38,334 bases of DNA from Nocardia seriolae NBRC 15557 (GCF_007990715.1 NZ_BJWY01000074.1:1-38334), one strand, 5' to 3'. Shown: positions 16,425-24,343, counted from the stretch's first letter. The notes: generated by a model not told the origin, from the letters alone. Program-made: numbers and translations.

Positions 16425-16444
16425 GGAAGTGCCGAAAGTCCCAC
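16425..16444. promoter_or_regulatory. DosR-box-like site upstream of hypF operon
   Basis: GGAAGTGCCGAAAGTCCCAC on the plus strand reads as GTGGGACTTTCGGCACTTCC on the transcribed side, with a strong GGGACTTT half-site and a weaker second half. It is about 230 bases upstream of the hypF ATG, which leaves room for a leader containing the hexapeptide-repeat frame. It suggests hypFCDE has its own promoter rather than depending on ATPase read-through. Confidence 0.45.
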
Positions 16445-16630
16445 CGATGATCAACCGTACGCCCTGTCGGAGCCTCGCGACCGGCAAGGCGATGCGCGGC
16501 GGCGACATTGGCGGGTGACGGCGGCACTGACCAGGTGTCGGCCATCCTGACGGCCGCCGCAGCGCCTGTGGAATTGCCGAGCAGAGCCGCGGAGTCGGTA
16601 GCGGCGCGCCCGCGGTATCGGCAGCGGCCT
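16445..16630. other. Non-coding gap between ATPase subunit D and the hyp promoter region
   Basis: This is the remainder of a 434-base gap (16197-16630). A minus-strand frame is open through it (with an ATG giving MADTWSVPPSP...), but it lacks a ribosome-binding site and any family resemblance. I see no terminator hairpin that would clearly separate the ATPase and hyp units, so some read-through is possible. Confidence 0.4.
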
Positions 16631-17320
16631 TCAGCCGTCGCGCCGGTGCAGGCGGCTGCGGTCGGCCCGTTCCTGGTCCTCCAGTTGCAGTTCCAGAGCG
16701 GCCAGTGCGGACCGCAGGGCGGGAATGCGGTGGTGACGCAAGGCGCGCACCCGGGTGCGAGTCGCGGTGAGTTCGCGCTCCAAGGCCCGAGCCGCGGCCG
16801 CCGCGGCAGCATGCCTGGCCGCCGCGGCGAGAGCCTCGCGGTGAGCGGCGCTCGCCGCGTGGAGGGTGGCGCTGCCCGCGACCGGAGCGGCACCGCCCGC
16901 GCGGGGGGTTGCGCTGCCCGCGACGGGAGTGGTGCTGCCTGCGCCAGGCGTGGCGTTGCTCGTGATGGAGCTGGGAACGTGTTGTGGCGGTGGGCAATCG
17001 ACGTAATCGAGGTCGGCGGGGTAGCGGACGCCGGCGAGGGTGGCGTAGTGGACGGTGAGGGTGGCGGCGGGGGGCGTCGCCGTGTCCAAGGACGTGTCGC
17101 CGTCGAGCATGGTGGCGCGCAGTTGCCAGGTGCGGGCTCGCAGGCAGGCCTCGGTCCATTCGTGGGCGGTGGTTTCGGCGCGGGCGGCGTGGCGGGCGTA
17201 TTCGGGTTCCAGGAGCGCGCGTTTGCGGTCGAGGAGCGAGAGCCCGCGTTCGGCCAGGGCGAGGCGGTCGCGCAGCCAAAGACGTCCGGCCCGGCCGGGC
17301 GGAATCCTAAGCGCGGTCAT
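16631..17320 (-). CDS. atpD: V/A-type ATPase subunit D (central rotor shaft)
   Basis: A 229-residue subunit D, which forms the rotating coiled-coil shaft with subunit F. The N-terminal helix (GRAGRLWLRDRLALAERGLSLLDRKRALL, about 9-37) and the C-terminal helix (about 165-222, ending LRHHRIPALRSALAALELQLEDQE) match the antiparallel coiled coil of the family. Between them lies a low-complexity Ala/Gly/Pro/Thr/Ser segment (about 119-156) with repeats such as TPVAGSATPRAGG that corresponds to an 18-base DNA periodicity. Such an insert is atypical, although it falls in the loop region that tolerates variation. It overlaps the end of subunit B by 14 bases and is the last ATPase gene. Confidence 0.88.
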   Translation of the reverse strand: MTALRIPPGRAGRLWLRDRLALAERGLSLLDRKRALLEPEYARHAARAETTAHEWTEACLRARTWQLRATMLDGDTSLDTATPPAATLTVHYATLAGVRYPADLDYVDCPPPQHVPSSITSNATPGAGSTTPVAGSATPRAGGAAPVAGSATLHAASAAHREALAAAARHAAAAAAARALERELTATRTRVRALRHHRIPALRSALAALELQLEDQERADRSRLHRRDG

Positions 17321-18707
17321 CGGTTTCGACCGCCGGTGCGGGCCGGTGGGCGGCCACCAGTTCCGCCGGGAGCATGGTGAGCGCGTGCGCGGGCAGCGGA
17401 TCCAGGGCGCGCCAGGCCCGGTCCAGGGACTCGTCGAGGGTGCGGATCTCGTCGGTCCGCTGGTCGAGCACGGTGTCGCGGAAGGCCTCGTCGACCGCGA
17501 GGTGGGCGCGGTCGAGGTCGGTGAGGCCGTCGGTGCCGATCAGTTCGGCCAGCTCCCGGGCCTGGCGGGCGCGGGCCAGGGCGGCCAGCAGCTGCGCCGC
17601 CAGCGGCAGATGATCCGCGCGGGTGCGGCCGGGGCCCGCGCCCGCGCGCATCAGTCGCGACAGCGACGACAGCACGTCCATGGGCGGATACGCGCCGTGC
17701 GCCGCGACCTCGGGGGAGAGCACCAGCTGGCCCTCGGTGATGTAGCCGGTGAGATCGGGCACCGGGTGGGTGATGTCGCCGCCGGGCATGGTCAGCACCG
17801 GCAGGATGGTGACCGACCCCGGCCGGTCCCGGATGCGGCCGCAGCGCTCGTACAGGGTGGCCAGATCGCTGTAGAGATAGCCCGGATAGGCTCTGCGGCC
17901 CGGCAATTCGCCGCGCGCGGAGGAGATCTCGCGCAGCGCGTCGGCGTAGTCGGTCATGTCGGTGAGCACCACCAGCACGTGCCGCCCGCCCTCGAAGGCC
18001 AGCTCCTCGGCGATGGTCAGCGCCATGCGCGGGGTCAGGATGCGTTCGATGACGGGGTCGTCGGCCAGATTCTGCAGCAGCACGAGTTCACCGGCGGCGG
18101 AACGCTCTTCGAGCACCTCCCGGGCATAGGCCGCGTCGGCGTGGGTCAGGCCCATCCCGGCGAAGACCACGCAGAACGGCTCCCCGCCCGAACTGGCCTG
18201 CGCCGCGGTCTGGCAGGCCAGCCGCAGATGCGGGAGCCCGGGCGCGGAGAACACCGGCAGCTTCTGCCCGCGGACCAGGGTCGCGAGTACGTCGATGGCC
18301 GAGACCCCGGTGAGCACCGGCTCCGCCGGCGGCACCCGCCACATCGGATTCAACGGCGCGCCCGCGATGGGCCGGTGCGGCCCGGTGACCGGCGGACCGC
18401 CGTCGAGCGGTTCGCCGCGACCGTTGCAGACCCGGCCGAGCCAGTTGCCGCCCACCGGGATTTCCATGGGGCTGCCCCGGAATTCCACGGCGGCCACGGC
18501 CGGATCGACCGCGGCGGTGCCCTCGAAGACCTGCACCACCGCCACGTCGTCGTCGACGTCGAGCACCAGGCCGTGCCGCGGCGGGCCGTCCCCGAGCTCG
18601 ATGCGCACCAGCTCGTCCCAGGCCGCGCCGCGCACCCCGGACACCATCAGCAGCGGTCCGTGCACATCGCGAATCCCGGTGTAGCGCATCCACTGCGCGG
18701 TGGTCAT
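17307..18707 (-). CDS. atpB: V/A-type ATPase subunit B (non-catalytic)
   Basis: A 466-residue regulatory nucleotide-binding subunit of the A3B3 head. It has GNWLGRVCNGRGEPLDGG, NPMWRVPPAEPVLTGVSAIDVL, the degenerate P-loop SAPGLPH (154-160) expected in B subunits, a DMTDYADALREIS stretch (about 250-262), RRAYPGYLYSDLATLYER, and the arginine-finger motif SLSRLM (348-353, R351). All landmarks are in order and length is normal for the family (about 460). The ATG at 18707 overlaps the stop of subunit A as ATGA. It is distinct from the F-type beta subunit. Confidence 0.95.
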   Translation of the reverse strand: MTTAQWMRYTGIRDVHGPLLMVSGVRGAAWDELVRIELGDGPPRHGLVLDVDDDVAVVQVFEGTAAVDPAVAAVEFRGSPMEIPVGGNWLGRVCNGRGEPLDGGPPVTGPHRPIAGAPLNPMWRVPPAEPVLTGVSAIDVLATLVRGQKLPVFSAPGLPHLRLACQTAAQASSGGEPFCVVFAGMGLTHADAAYAREVLEERSAAGELVLLQNLADDPVIERILTPRMALTIAEELAFEGGRHVLVVLTDMTDYADALREISSARGELPGRRAYPGYLYSDLATLYERCGRIRDRPGSVTILPVLTMPGGDITHPVPDLTGYITEGQLVLSPEVAAHGAYPPMDVLSSLSRLMRAGAGPGRTRADHLPLAAQLLAALARARQARELAELIGTDGLTDLDRAHLAVDEAFRDTVLDQRTDEIRTLDESLDRAWRALDPLPAHALTMLPAELVAAHRPAPAVETDDRA

Positions 18708-20428
18708 GTCAACCCTCCCAGTCCCGTGAGCACGGCATCGCGGATCTGCCGCACGGCCGCCACGTCGTCGGGTCCGGCCGTTTCCCGCACCCGCACCAGC
18801 GGCCCGAAGTCGAAGGTCTCGACGGTCTGCGCCGCGACGCCGTCGGCGACCCGGGCCCGGCAGCGCTCGGTCACCGCCAGCGTGGCCTCGACCAGCGCCG
18901 CGGCCTTGGCCCCGGTGCAACGGGCGTCGTTGTCGGACAAGGCGTTCTGCTGTAGCACGCCCTCGCGCAGCAGGCGCGCGCCCAGGATGATCATGCGCTG
19001 ATCGGGCGGCAGCGCGCCCGCGCCCATCAGCTCGGTCAGCGCGGTGAGCCGGTCCGCCTCGGCCAGCAGCCGCACCGCTCGCGCGCGCCGCTCGCCCCAG
19101 CCGTCATCGCCGTCCGCGGCGTGCCCGGCCGTCACCGTCTCCACATCGCGGGCGAACGAATTCGACCAGGACACCGCCGGATAGTGGCGGGCGTAGGCCA
19201 GATCGCGGTCCAGGGTCCAGCGGCAGCGGACGAAACGCTCGGTCTGGATGGTGACCGGTTCGGAGACGTCGCCGCCCGGCGGGGAGACCGCGCCCACGAT
19301 GGTGACCGACCCGCTCGCACCGCCGAGGGTGGTGACCACGCCCGCCCGCTCGTAGAACGCGGCCAGCGCCGACGCCAGATTGGCCGGATAGCCCTCCTCG
19401 GCGGGCAGCGCGCCGGTGCGAGAGGCGAACTCCCGCAACGCCTCCGCCCACCGCGAGGTCGAATCGGCCACCAGCACGGTGTGATAGCCCATGTCGCGGA
19501 AGAACTCGGCGACCGTGACGCCGGTGTACACGCTGGCCTCGCGCGCCATCATGGCCATATTGGAGGTGTTGGCGATGATCACGGTGCGCTGGGCCAGCGG
19601 GCCGCCGGTGCGCGGATCGATCAGGGCCAGCAGTTCGGCGACGATCTCGGCCATCTCGTTGCCGCGCTCACCGCAGCCGACGTAGACGATCACATCCGCG
19701 TCGCACCACTTGGCCAGCTGCTGCAACAACATCGTCTTGCCGGTGCCGAAACCGCCCGGCACACTGACGCTTCCGCCGCGCAGCACCGGGAACAGCAGGT
19801 CCACCGCCCGCTGCCCGGTCTGCAACGGCGCGGTCCCGGGCTGCCGACCCCGGCGCGGGCGGGGCACCCGCACCGGCCAGTGTTCGGTGAGCGTCACCGG
19901 CGCACCGCCCACCGTCGCGATCACGTCGTCATCGTCGTATTCGCCTGCGGCAGCGATCATGTCGAGGTGGCCGGATCGGCCGGGCGGGGTCAGGACGCGG
20001 TATTCGAGGGATCCGGCCCCGGCGACGATGCCGAGCAGCGTGCCCGGCGTGACCGTCTCCCCGGCGTGGGCCGCGGGCCGGAACGACCAGCGGCGGCCGT
20101 CGGCCTCGGGGCTGCGGCCGGGCTCGAGCCAGGTGGGCGCGTCGGCCAGCGGCCGCAGCAGCCCGTCGAACACGCCGCCGAGCAGGCCCGGGTACAGCCG
20201 CGCCGACAGCGGATGCGCCAGCGGCGTGACCGGGTCGCCGGGACCGAGCCCGCCGGTGTACTCGTAGGACTGGAGGGTGACCCGGTCGGCCCCGATGGCC
20301 ACGACCTCGGCGGGCAGGCGATCGGGGCCCAGGGCCACCAGATCGTTCATGGCCACCCCGGCGAAGGCGTCCACCTCCACCAGCGGGCCGGTGACGCGCC
20401 GGATGCGGACCGGCCCGGAAACGCTCAT
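18704..20428 (-). CDS. atpA: V/A-type ATPase subunit A (catalytic)
   Basis: A 574-residue catalytic subunit. The N-terminal barrel is followed by the large non-homologous region (about 95-190) that separates V/A-type A subunits from F-type beta. The P-loop is GGFGTGKT (225-232, Lys231); most relatives have GPFGSGKT, so the second and fifth positions differ. GCGERGNEMAE (about 251-261) supplies the catalytic Glu. Other landmarks are SNMAMMAREASVYTG, ADSTSRWAEALRE, LPAEEGYPANL and IVGAVSPPGGDVSEPV. The ATG at 20428 is in ATGA overlap with subunit E and is preferred over the GTG two codons upstream. ATP hydrolysis or synthesis is coupled to ion transport through the K ring. Confidence 0.96.
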   Translation of the reverse strand: MSVSGPVRIRRVTGPLVEVDAFAGVAMNDLVALGPDRLPAEVVAIGADRVTLQSYEYTGGLGPGDPVTPLAHPLSARLYPGLLGGVFDGLLRPLADAPTWLEPGRSPEADGRRWSFRPAAHAGETVTPGTLLGIVAGAGSLEYRVLTPPGRSGHLDMIAAAGEYDDDDVIATVGGAPVTLTEHWPVRVPRPRRGRQPGTAPLQTGQRAVDLLFPVLRGGSVSVPGGFGTGKTMLLQQLAKWCDADVIVYVGCGERGNEMAEIVAELLALIDPRTGGPLAQRTVIIANTSNMAMMAREASVYTGVTVAEFFRDMGYHTVLVADSTSRWAEALREFASRTGALPAEEGYPANLASALAAFYERAGVVTTLGGASGSVTIVGAVSPPGGDVSEPVTIQTERFVRCRWTLDRDLAYARHYPAVSWSNSFARDVETVTAGHAADGDDGWGERRARAVRLLAEADRLTALTELMGAGALPPDQRMIILGARLLREGVLQQNALSDNDARCTGAKAAALVEATLAVTERCRARVADGVAAQTVETFDFGPLVRVRETAGPDDVAAVRQIRDAVLTGLGGLT

Positions 20429-21039
20429 GTCCACAGCCTTTCGATCTCGGGCTCGCTGTCCTCGAGCGCGCGGGCGGCGATGGTGGTGAGCCGCAGATCC
20501 AGGCGGCGTCCGTCCGCTTCGGCGACCAGCCCGCCCAGCGGATCCTCGGTGAGCCGAGCGCCGGAACCGAGCAGGCGCACGGCGGCCGCCCGCAATTCGG
20601 CCTGGACACGGTCGAATCCGGGTTCGGCGCGCAGCGCCAGCACCGCCGCCCGGGCCGTGTCGCGCCAGCGGTCGTAGGCCGCGCGGCGGGCGGACAACAT
20701 TGCGCTCCGCTCCGCGAGCCGGGCGTGCCGCGCGCCCGCGGCGGCGCGGGCGGCGGCCTGCGCCGCGCCCACAGCGCGCGCCCGCGCGGCGATCTCGGCC
20801 GCGTCGGCCTCCGCCTGCCGCACCTGGGTCCCCGCATCGGCCAGGGCCCGGCCGACGATCTCCTCCGCCTCGGCGGTCGCGCGGCGCAGCAGTTCGGTGC
20901 GGGTCGGGGCGAACGGCGGCGGGGCCGTGGCGGATCCGAGCGGCTTCGGGTCACCGTCGGCCGACCCCGGCGGTGCGCCCGTGCGGTTGTCCGCCAGGCC
21001 CGGTCCGGGATCGGTTGCGGTGCGGCAGGTTTCGCTCAC
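20425..21039 (-). CDS. atpE: V/A-type ATPase subunit E (peripheral stalk)
   Basis: A 204-residue protein. After a Pro/Gly-rich N-terminus of about 45 residues comes a long Ala/Arg/Glu coiled coil (about 47-125), then a globular C-terminal domain with LRAAAVRLLGSGARLTEDPLGGLVAE and DLRLTTIAARALEDSEPEIERLW. This is the standard layout of subunit E, including the GG(L/V)V strand. The GTG start at 21039 overlaps subunit F as GTGA. It pairs with subunit H as the EG-type stator that holds the A3B3 head. Confidence 0.87.
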   Translation of the reverse strand: MSETCRTATDPGPGLADNRTGAPPGSADGDPKPLGSATAPPPFAPTRTELLRRATAEAEEIVGRALADAGTQVRQAEADAAEIAARARAVGAAQAAARAAAGARHARLAERSAMLSARRAAYDRWRDTARAAVLALRAEPGFDRVQAELRAAAVRLLGSGARLTEDPLGGLVAEADGRRLDLRLTTIAARALEDSEPEIERLWT

Positions 21040-21254
21040 GGCGGCATCACCGCGACCAATCGGCCGCCGCCGCCGAGATCGGCGGCGATGCTGGCGGCGG
21101 CCGCCAGGGTCAGCACCACCAGCGCCACGTCCGGGCCGAGCGCGGACCAGGCCCGCCGCACGGCCGGCGGGTCGTCGGCGATCTGGACATCGGCTCCGGC
21201 GGTGCGGTAGCCGATCACCCGGTGCCGCTCCCCGAGCACGACCACGCGGCCCAT
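21036..21254 (-). CDS. atpF: V/A-type ATPase subunit F (short)
   Basis: A 72-residue protein, shorter than the usual 95-105. The N-terminal strand MGRVVVLGERHRVIGYRTAGA matches the Rossmann-like fold of subunit F (typically ...vigd.d.v.GfrlaG). The central region ALVVLTLAAAASI follows, but the usual C-terminal helix is missing or much reduced. Position between K and E supports the call. It starts 1 base after the K stop. Subunit F normally sits on the shaft with D and regulates it; loss of the C-terminal helix may change this. Confidence 0.8.
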   Translation of the reverse strand: MGRVVVLGERHRVIGYRTAGADVQIADDPPAVRRAWSALGPDVALVVLTLAAAASIAADLGGGGRLVAVMPP

Positions 21255-21255
21255 C

Positions 21256-21507
21256 TCAGGCCTTGCCGATCAGCACGACCGCGACCACCAGTCCGTAGAT
21301 CGCGATGCCTTCGGCGAGACCGACGATCACCATGGCCCGGCCGAACAACTCCGGGCGCTCGCTGAGCGTGGCCAGCGCCGCCGCCCCGGTGTAGGCGACC
21401 GCGATACCGGCGGCCAGCGACGACGCGCCGACCGCTATCGCCGCGCCGAGCAGTGCGGCCCAATTGGATTCCGTGCCGCTCGCGGCGGCGGCCAAGGTCG
21501 TCAGCAT
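21256..21507 (-). CDS. atpK: V/A-type ATPase subunit K (membrane rotor proteolipid)
   Basis: An 83-residue two-helix proteolipid (helix 1 about 15-45, helix 2 about 57-82). It has a Gly/Ala-rich first helix and the ion-binding carboxylate Glu66 in GLAEGIAIYGLVVAV. A single hairpin resembles archaeal/bacterial A-type rings rather than the four-helix eukaryotic type. The residue after Glu66 is Gly, not Ser/Thr, and no obvious Gln partner is seen in helix 1. Proton coupling is thus more likely than sodium, but this is inference. The ATG at 21507 is preceded by GGAGGAA and overlaps the end of subunit I by 7 bases. Confidence 0.92.
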   Translation of the reverse strand: MLTTLAAAASGTESNWAALLGAAIAVGASSLAAGIAVAYTGAAALATLSERPELFGRAMVIVGLAEGIAIYGLVVAVVLIGKA

Positions 21508-22790
21508 GATGGTTCCTCCGTGGATTCGTCGTGAATTCGCCAGGGCGTGAACGGATGTCCCGCGTCGAGGAACACCCGGGAGAACAGCTCGTAGTACTCG
21601 AGACGCAGCGCCTGCACACCGGCCACCAGCGCCTCCAACGCGAAGGTGACGGCATTGCCGATGAGGAAGACGACCACGGCGATGACCGGGCCGAACAGGT
21701 GGATGTGCACGGTGCCGACGGTGGCCGACCACACCACCCAGCCGAGCGCGGCGTGGGTCATGCCGAACGCGGCCAGGCGGCAGAAGGAGATCAGATTCGA
21801 TCCGATGCGGATGACCAGATCGAACAATCCGATGCCGGTCTGCACGGCCCCGGTCGCGCCGCCGCCGGACTCGGTGAACATCCCGGTGGCCGACAGCGTC
21901 AGCCCGGCGGCGACCACCACCGCGCCCGCCACATCCAGCACGGGGGAGCGGACGACCAGCCCGGCCGCCACCAGCCCCAAGCCCAGAAATGTTGCGGCAC
22001 CGGCGATTCCGGAGGCGGAGTAGAACGCCAGCCGGGGGCCGCCCTCGCGCCACCGATTCACCGCGCCGACACCGTAGGCCAGTGCCAGCAGGACCGCGCC
22101 GACCGCCACCGCCGCCCCCAGCAACGGCATCGGGGAGTCCAACGGACTCAGCCACAGCACCGGCAATACGCCGGTGGGGCCGAAGAATTCGCCGTAGAGC
22201 GCGCCGAAGACGGTCGCGGCGGCACCGGCTCCGGCGATGAAGGGCCACAGCGGCCGCAAACCGGCGAAGCGCGGCCGTCGCGTCGTCCGCAACAGCGCGC
22301 CGATCAGCACGACCAGCAGCCCCTGCCCGGCGTCGCCGAACATCATGCCGAACATGACCACGTAGGCGATGCCCGCGGGCACCGTCGGGTCCAGGTCGCG
22401 GTAGGGCACCACGCCGTAGGTGCCGACGAGCGGGGCGAAGGCGCGGCGCAGCGGGCGGGAGCGGGACAGCAGTGTCGGCGGATCGACGCCCGGTGGTGAC
22501 GGCAATTCGATCACGCTCGCGCCCAGCGACGCCAAACGCTCGGTGAGAGCGGGCAATTCGGTGGCGGGGCACCAGCCGGCGACGGCGGAGACCGCGCGGC
22601 GTCGCACCGCGGCGTCGGTGAGCGCGCGCAATTCGGCCTCGTCGCCGGGGTGGTCGCCCGGCTCGGACCGGTCCAGCTGGACCACACCGGCCCGGCCCGC
22701 CTCGAGCAGCACGGCGCGCATGGCATGGGCCGGGGCCAGCACGGCCACCCGGCGCATGTGGACGGGAGTGAGCTCAGCCGACAAGTTCAT
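21501..22790 (-). CDS. atpI: V/A-type ATPase subunit I/a with shortened N-terminal domain
   Basis: A 429-residue membrane stator, against about 620-680 in most relatives. The C-terminal membrane half is conserved: LVGTYGVVPYRDLDPTVPAG, FGMMFGDAGQGLLVVLIGALL, GALYGEFFGPTG, and SNLISFCRLAAFGMTHAALG, which carries the essential transport arginine. The final stretch FALEALVAGVQALRLEYYELFSRVF is also typical. The N-terminal cytoplasmic domain that contacts the peripheral stalks is only about 115-120 residues, so one or more of its long coiled-coil segments is missing. It overlaps subunit C by 17 bases and subunit K by 7. This may be a lineage-specific compaction. Confidence 0.92.
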   Translation of the reverse strand: MNLSAELTPVHMRRVAVLAPAHAMRAVLLEAGRAGVVQLDRSEPGDHPGDEAELRALTDAAVRRRAVSAVAGWCPATELPALTERLASLGASVIELPSPPGVDPPTLLSRSRPLRRAFAPLVGTYGVVPYRDLDPTVPAGIAYVVMFGMMFGDAGQGLLVVLIGALLRTTRRPRFAGLRPLWPFIAGAGAAATVFGALYGEFFGPTGVLPVLWLSPLDSPMPLLGAAVAVGAVLLALAYGVGAVNRWREGGPRLAFYSASGIAGAATFLGLGLVAAGLVVRSPVLDVAGAVVVAAGLTLSATGMFTESGGGATGAVQTGIGLFDLVIRIGSNLISFCRLAAFGMTHAALGWVVWSATVGTVHIHLFGPVIAVVVFLIGNAVTFALEALVAGVQALRLEYYELFSRVFLDAGHPFTPWRIHDESTEEPSC

Positions 22791-23808
22791 CGAACACCTC
22801 CGGTGTCGCGGCAGCGGCGGCGATCTGGACCGCCGCGCGGGTACGCCAGCCATCGGCCAGGAGCACGGCCGCCGCGCCGATCGCGGTCGAGGCGTCGAAA
22901 CGCCGCCGCCGCACCAGCTCCCGCCCGTCGGAATCCAGGCGCGACCAGCCGCGGAATTCGGCGCGCCACAGCTCCTCGGCCGAGTCCACGCCCGCCAGCG
23001 CCCAACGGGCGGACGCGGGCAGCACCGCCCGCAACCGCTCCAGATCGGTCGCGTCGCCCGCGGCCGGGCCCAGCACCCGCCGCACCCGCCGTGCCACCGG
23101 CGCGGGCAGCCGACCGCCACCGAGCAGCCGATACCCGGCCACCAGCACCGCGACCCGGCCCGCGGCCCACCGCCGCAGGTCGGGCACGGTGGCGGCGATC
23201 TGCGCCGACCACCCGACGCGCACTCCGAAAACGATGTCGGACAACGATTCTCCCCCCGGATCTCCCCACGCCGTACCCGTGAGCGCGGTCCGCAGCCCGG
23301 CGGGCGACGACGCGTCGCGAACCCGCCCCCAGCCGGTCGCCAGCGCCCCGAGCTCGAAATACCTCGGAGTGTTCGCGTCGAGACGCGCGGAGGAGGTCGC
23401 GTCGAAGCCTGGCGAAGGCGAAAGCCGCTGCGGTGCAGACGATTCGAGGTCCTCGCGCGCGGGGCGGGAGGGATCTGACCGGGCGGCCGGAACGAGTGCG
23501 CGGGCGAGAGTTTCGATATTGGCGACCTCGAAGGCGCCCGCCAGCGCGCGGATGGCCACCACGCCGTTCTGCGGCTGCCAACCGGCGAGAACCCGCAACC
23601 GCCAGAGGGTTTCGGCTGCGATCGCGTGCTCCGTGGTGGCCGCGCTCGCGCCGACGATGAGATGCCTGCCGTAGGGACCGGCCGCGAGCAAGCGCTGAGC
23701 TGCGGCCAGGGAACCGGCGTCGGCGATCTCGCGGGCCCCCGCGACGCCGAGGCACCGGTTGAGCAGCGCCACCGCGCGCACCTGCCCCGCGACCCAACTG
23801 GCGCTCAT
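22774..23808 (-). CDS. atpC: V/A-type ATPase subunit C (AC39-like, central-stalk socket)
   Basis: A 344-residue helical protein of the AC39/subunit C family. It contains AETLWRLRVLAGWQPQNGVVAIRALAGAFEVANIETLARALV near residues 67-110 and PRYFELGALATGW near 150, both recognisable family segments. A Ser/Pro/Arg-rich stretch (about 113-146) interrupts the fold and looks like a disordered insert. The ATG at 23808 overlaps the H stop (ATGA); a much longer upstream open frame is not used. Subunit C connects the shaft to the K ring. Confidence 0.85.
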   Translation of the reverse strand: MSASWVAGQVRAVALLNRCLGVAGAREIADAGSLAAAQRLLAAGPYGRHLIVGASAATTEHAIAAETLWRLRVLAGWQPQNGVVAIRALAGAFEVANIETLARALVPAARSDPSRPAREDLESSAPQRLSPSPGFDATSSARLDANTPRYFELGALATGWGRVRDASSPAGLRTALTGTAWGDPGGESLSDIVFGVRVGWSAQIAATVPDLRRWAAGRVAVLVAGYRLLGGGRLPAPVARRVRRVLGPAAGDATDLERLRAVLPASARWALAGVDSAEELWRAEFRGWSRLDSDGRELVRRRRFDASTAIGAAAVLLADGWRTRAAVQIAAAAATPEVFDELVG

Positions 23809-24254
23809 CGCGGCGCCCGCTCGTGCTCTGGTGCGCACACCTCGGCGATCAGCGCCCGGGCCCGGGCGACTACCGGCGCGACCTGATCGGCCATCCGGCG
23901 CTCCGCCCGTATGCTCACCGCGGCGGCGCTGTCGCGCGCATCCGCCGACACCGCATCGGCTGGCGAAAGCGACTGTGCGGCGGCCTCTTCGGTGATTCGT
24001 GGTGCGGCGTCGACGGCCCGCGCACGGATCGCGGCGGCCTGGCGCACGGCGGTGGCGCGGATGCGCTCGGCCGACTCCCGCGCGGCGGCGCGGATCCCGT
24101 CGGCCTCGTCCTGCACCGCGTCGAGTCGCGCCAGCACCGGGTCGAGTTCGGCCGCCGATTCCGCGGCCCGATCGGCCGGCACCCCGGCCGGACCGACCGT
24201 GCCCGGCACCGCCACCGGCCGGAAGCGCCCGAGAAAATCTCGCCACGCCGGCAT
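23805..24254 (-). CDS. atpH: V/A-type ATPase subunit H/G-like peripheral-stalk protein
   Basis: A 149-residue protein, mostly an Ala/Arg/Glu coiled coil (about 30-140, with heptad-like DEADGIRAAARESAERIRATAVRQAAAIRARA). This is the expected form of the subunit that pairs with E in the stator; sequence identity is low in this family, so the call rests on position and coiled-coil character. It is the first clear ATPase gene, with GGGAG before the ATG at 24254. The ATG shares its A with the TAA of a short upstream frame. Confidence 0.7.
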   Translation of the reverse strand: MPAWRDFLGRFRPVAVPGTVGPAGVPADRAAESAAELDPVLARLDAVQDEADGIRAAARESAERIRATAVRQAAAIRARAVDAAPRITEEAAAQSLSPADAVSADARDSAAAVSIRAERRMADQVAPVVARARALIAEVCAPEHERAPR

Positions 24255-24343
24255 TACCGCGTCTCCCGGGACCCGAGCGCGGGCCGCGAACCGGCGCCGA
24301 GGTCGACCCGGCGGTCGCCGCGGGCGCTGCGCATCGCTTCCAC
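24254..24343 (-). other. Candidate leader peptide coupled to ATPase subunit H
   Basis: A possible 29-residue frame with GTG at 24343 preceded by GGAGG at 7-base spacing, ending in TAA that overlaps the next ATG (TAATG). It is Arg/Gly-rich (MRSARGDRRVDLGAG) with no recognised family. The good ribosome-binding site and the coupled stop are the only support. An in-frame ATG at 24349 lies too close to the GGAGG. Confidence 0.3.

Noticed and set aside
17307..20428. F1Fo ATP synthase alpha/beta subunits
   Set aside because: The A subunit has the V/A-specific non-homologous region and the B subunit the degenerate SAPGLPH loop; the accompanying C, D, E, F, H and I subunits are V/A-type.
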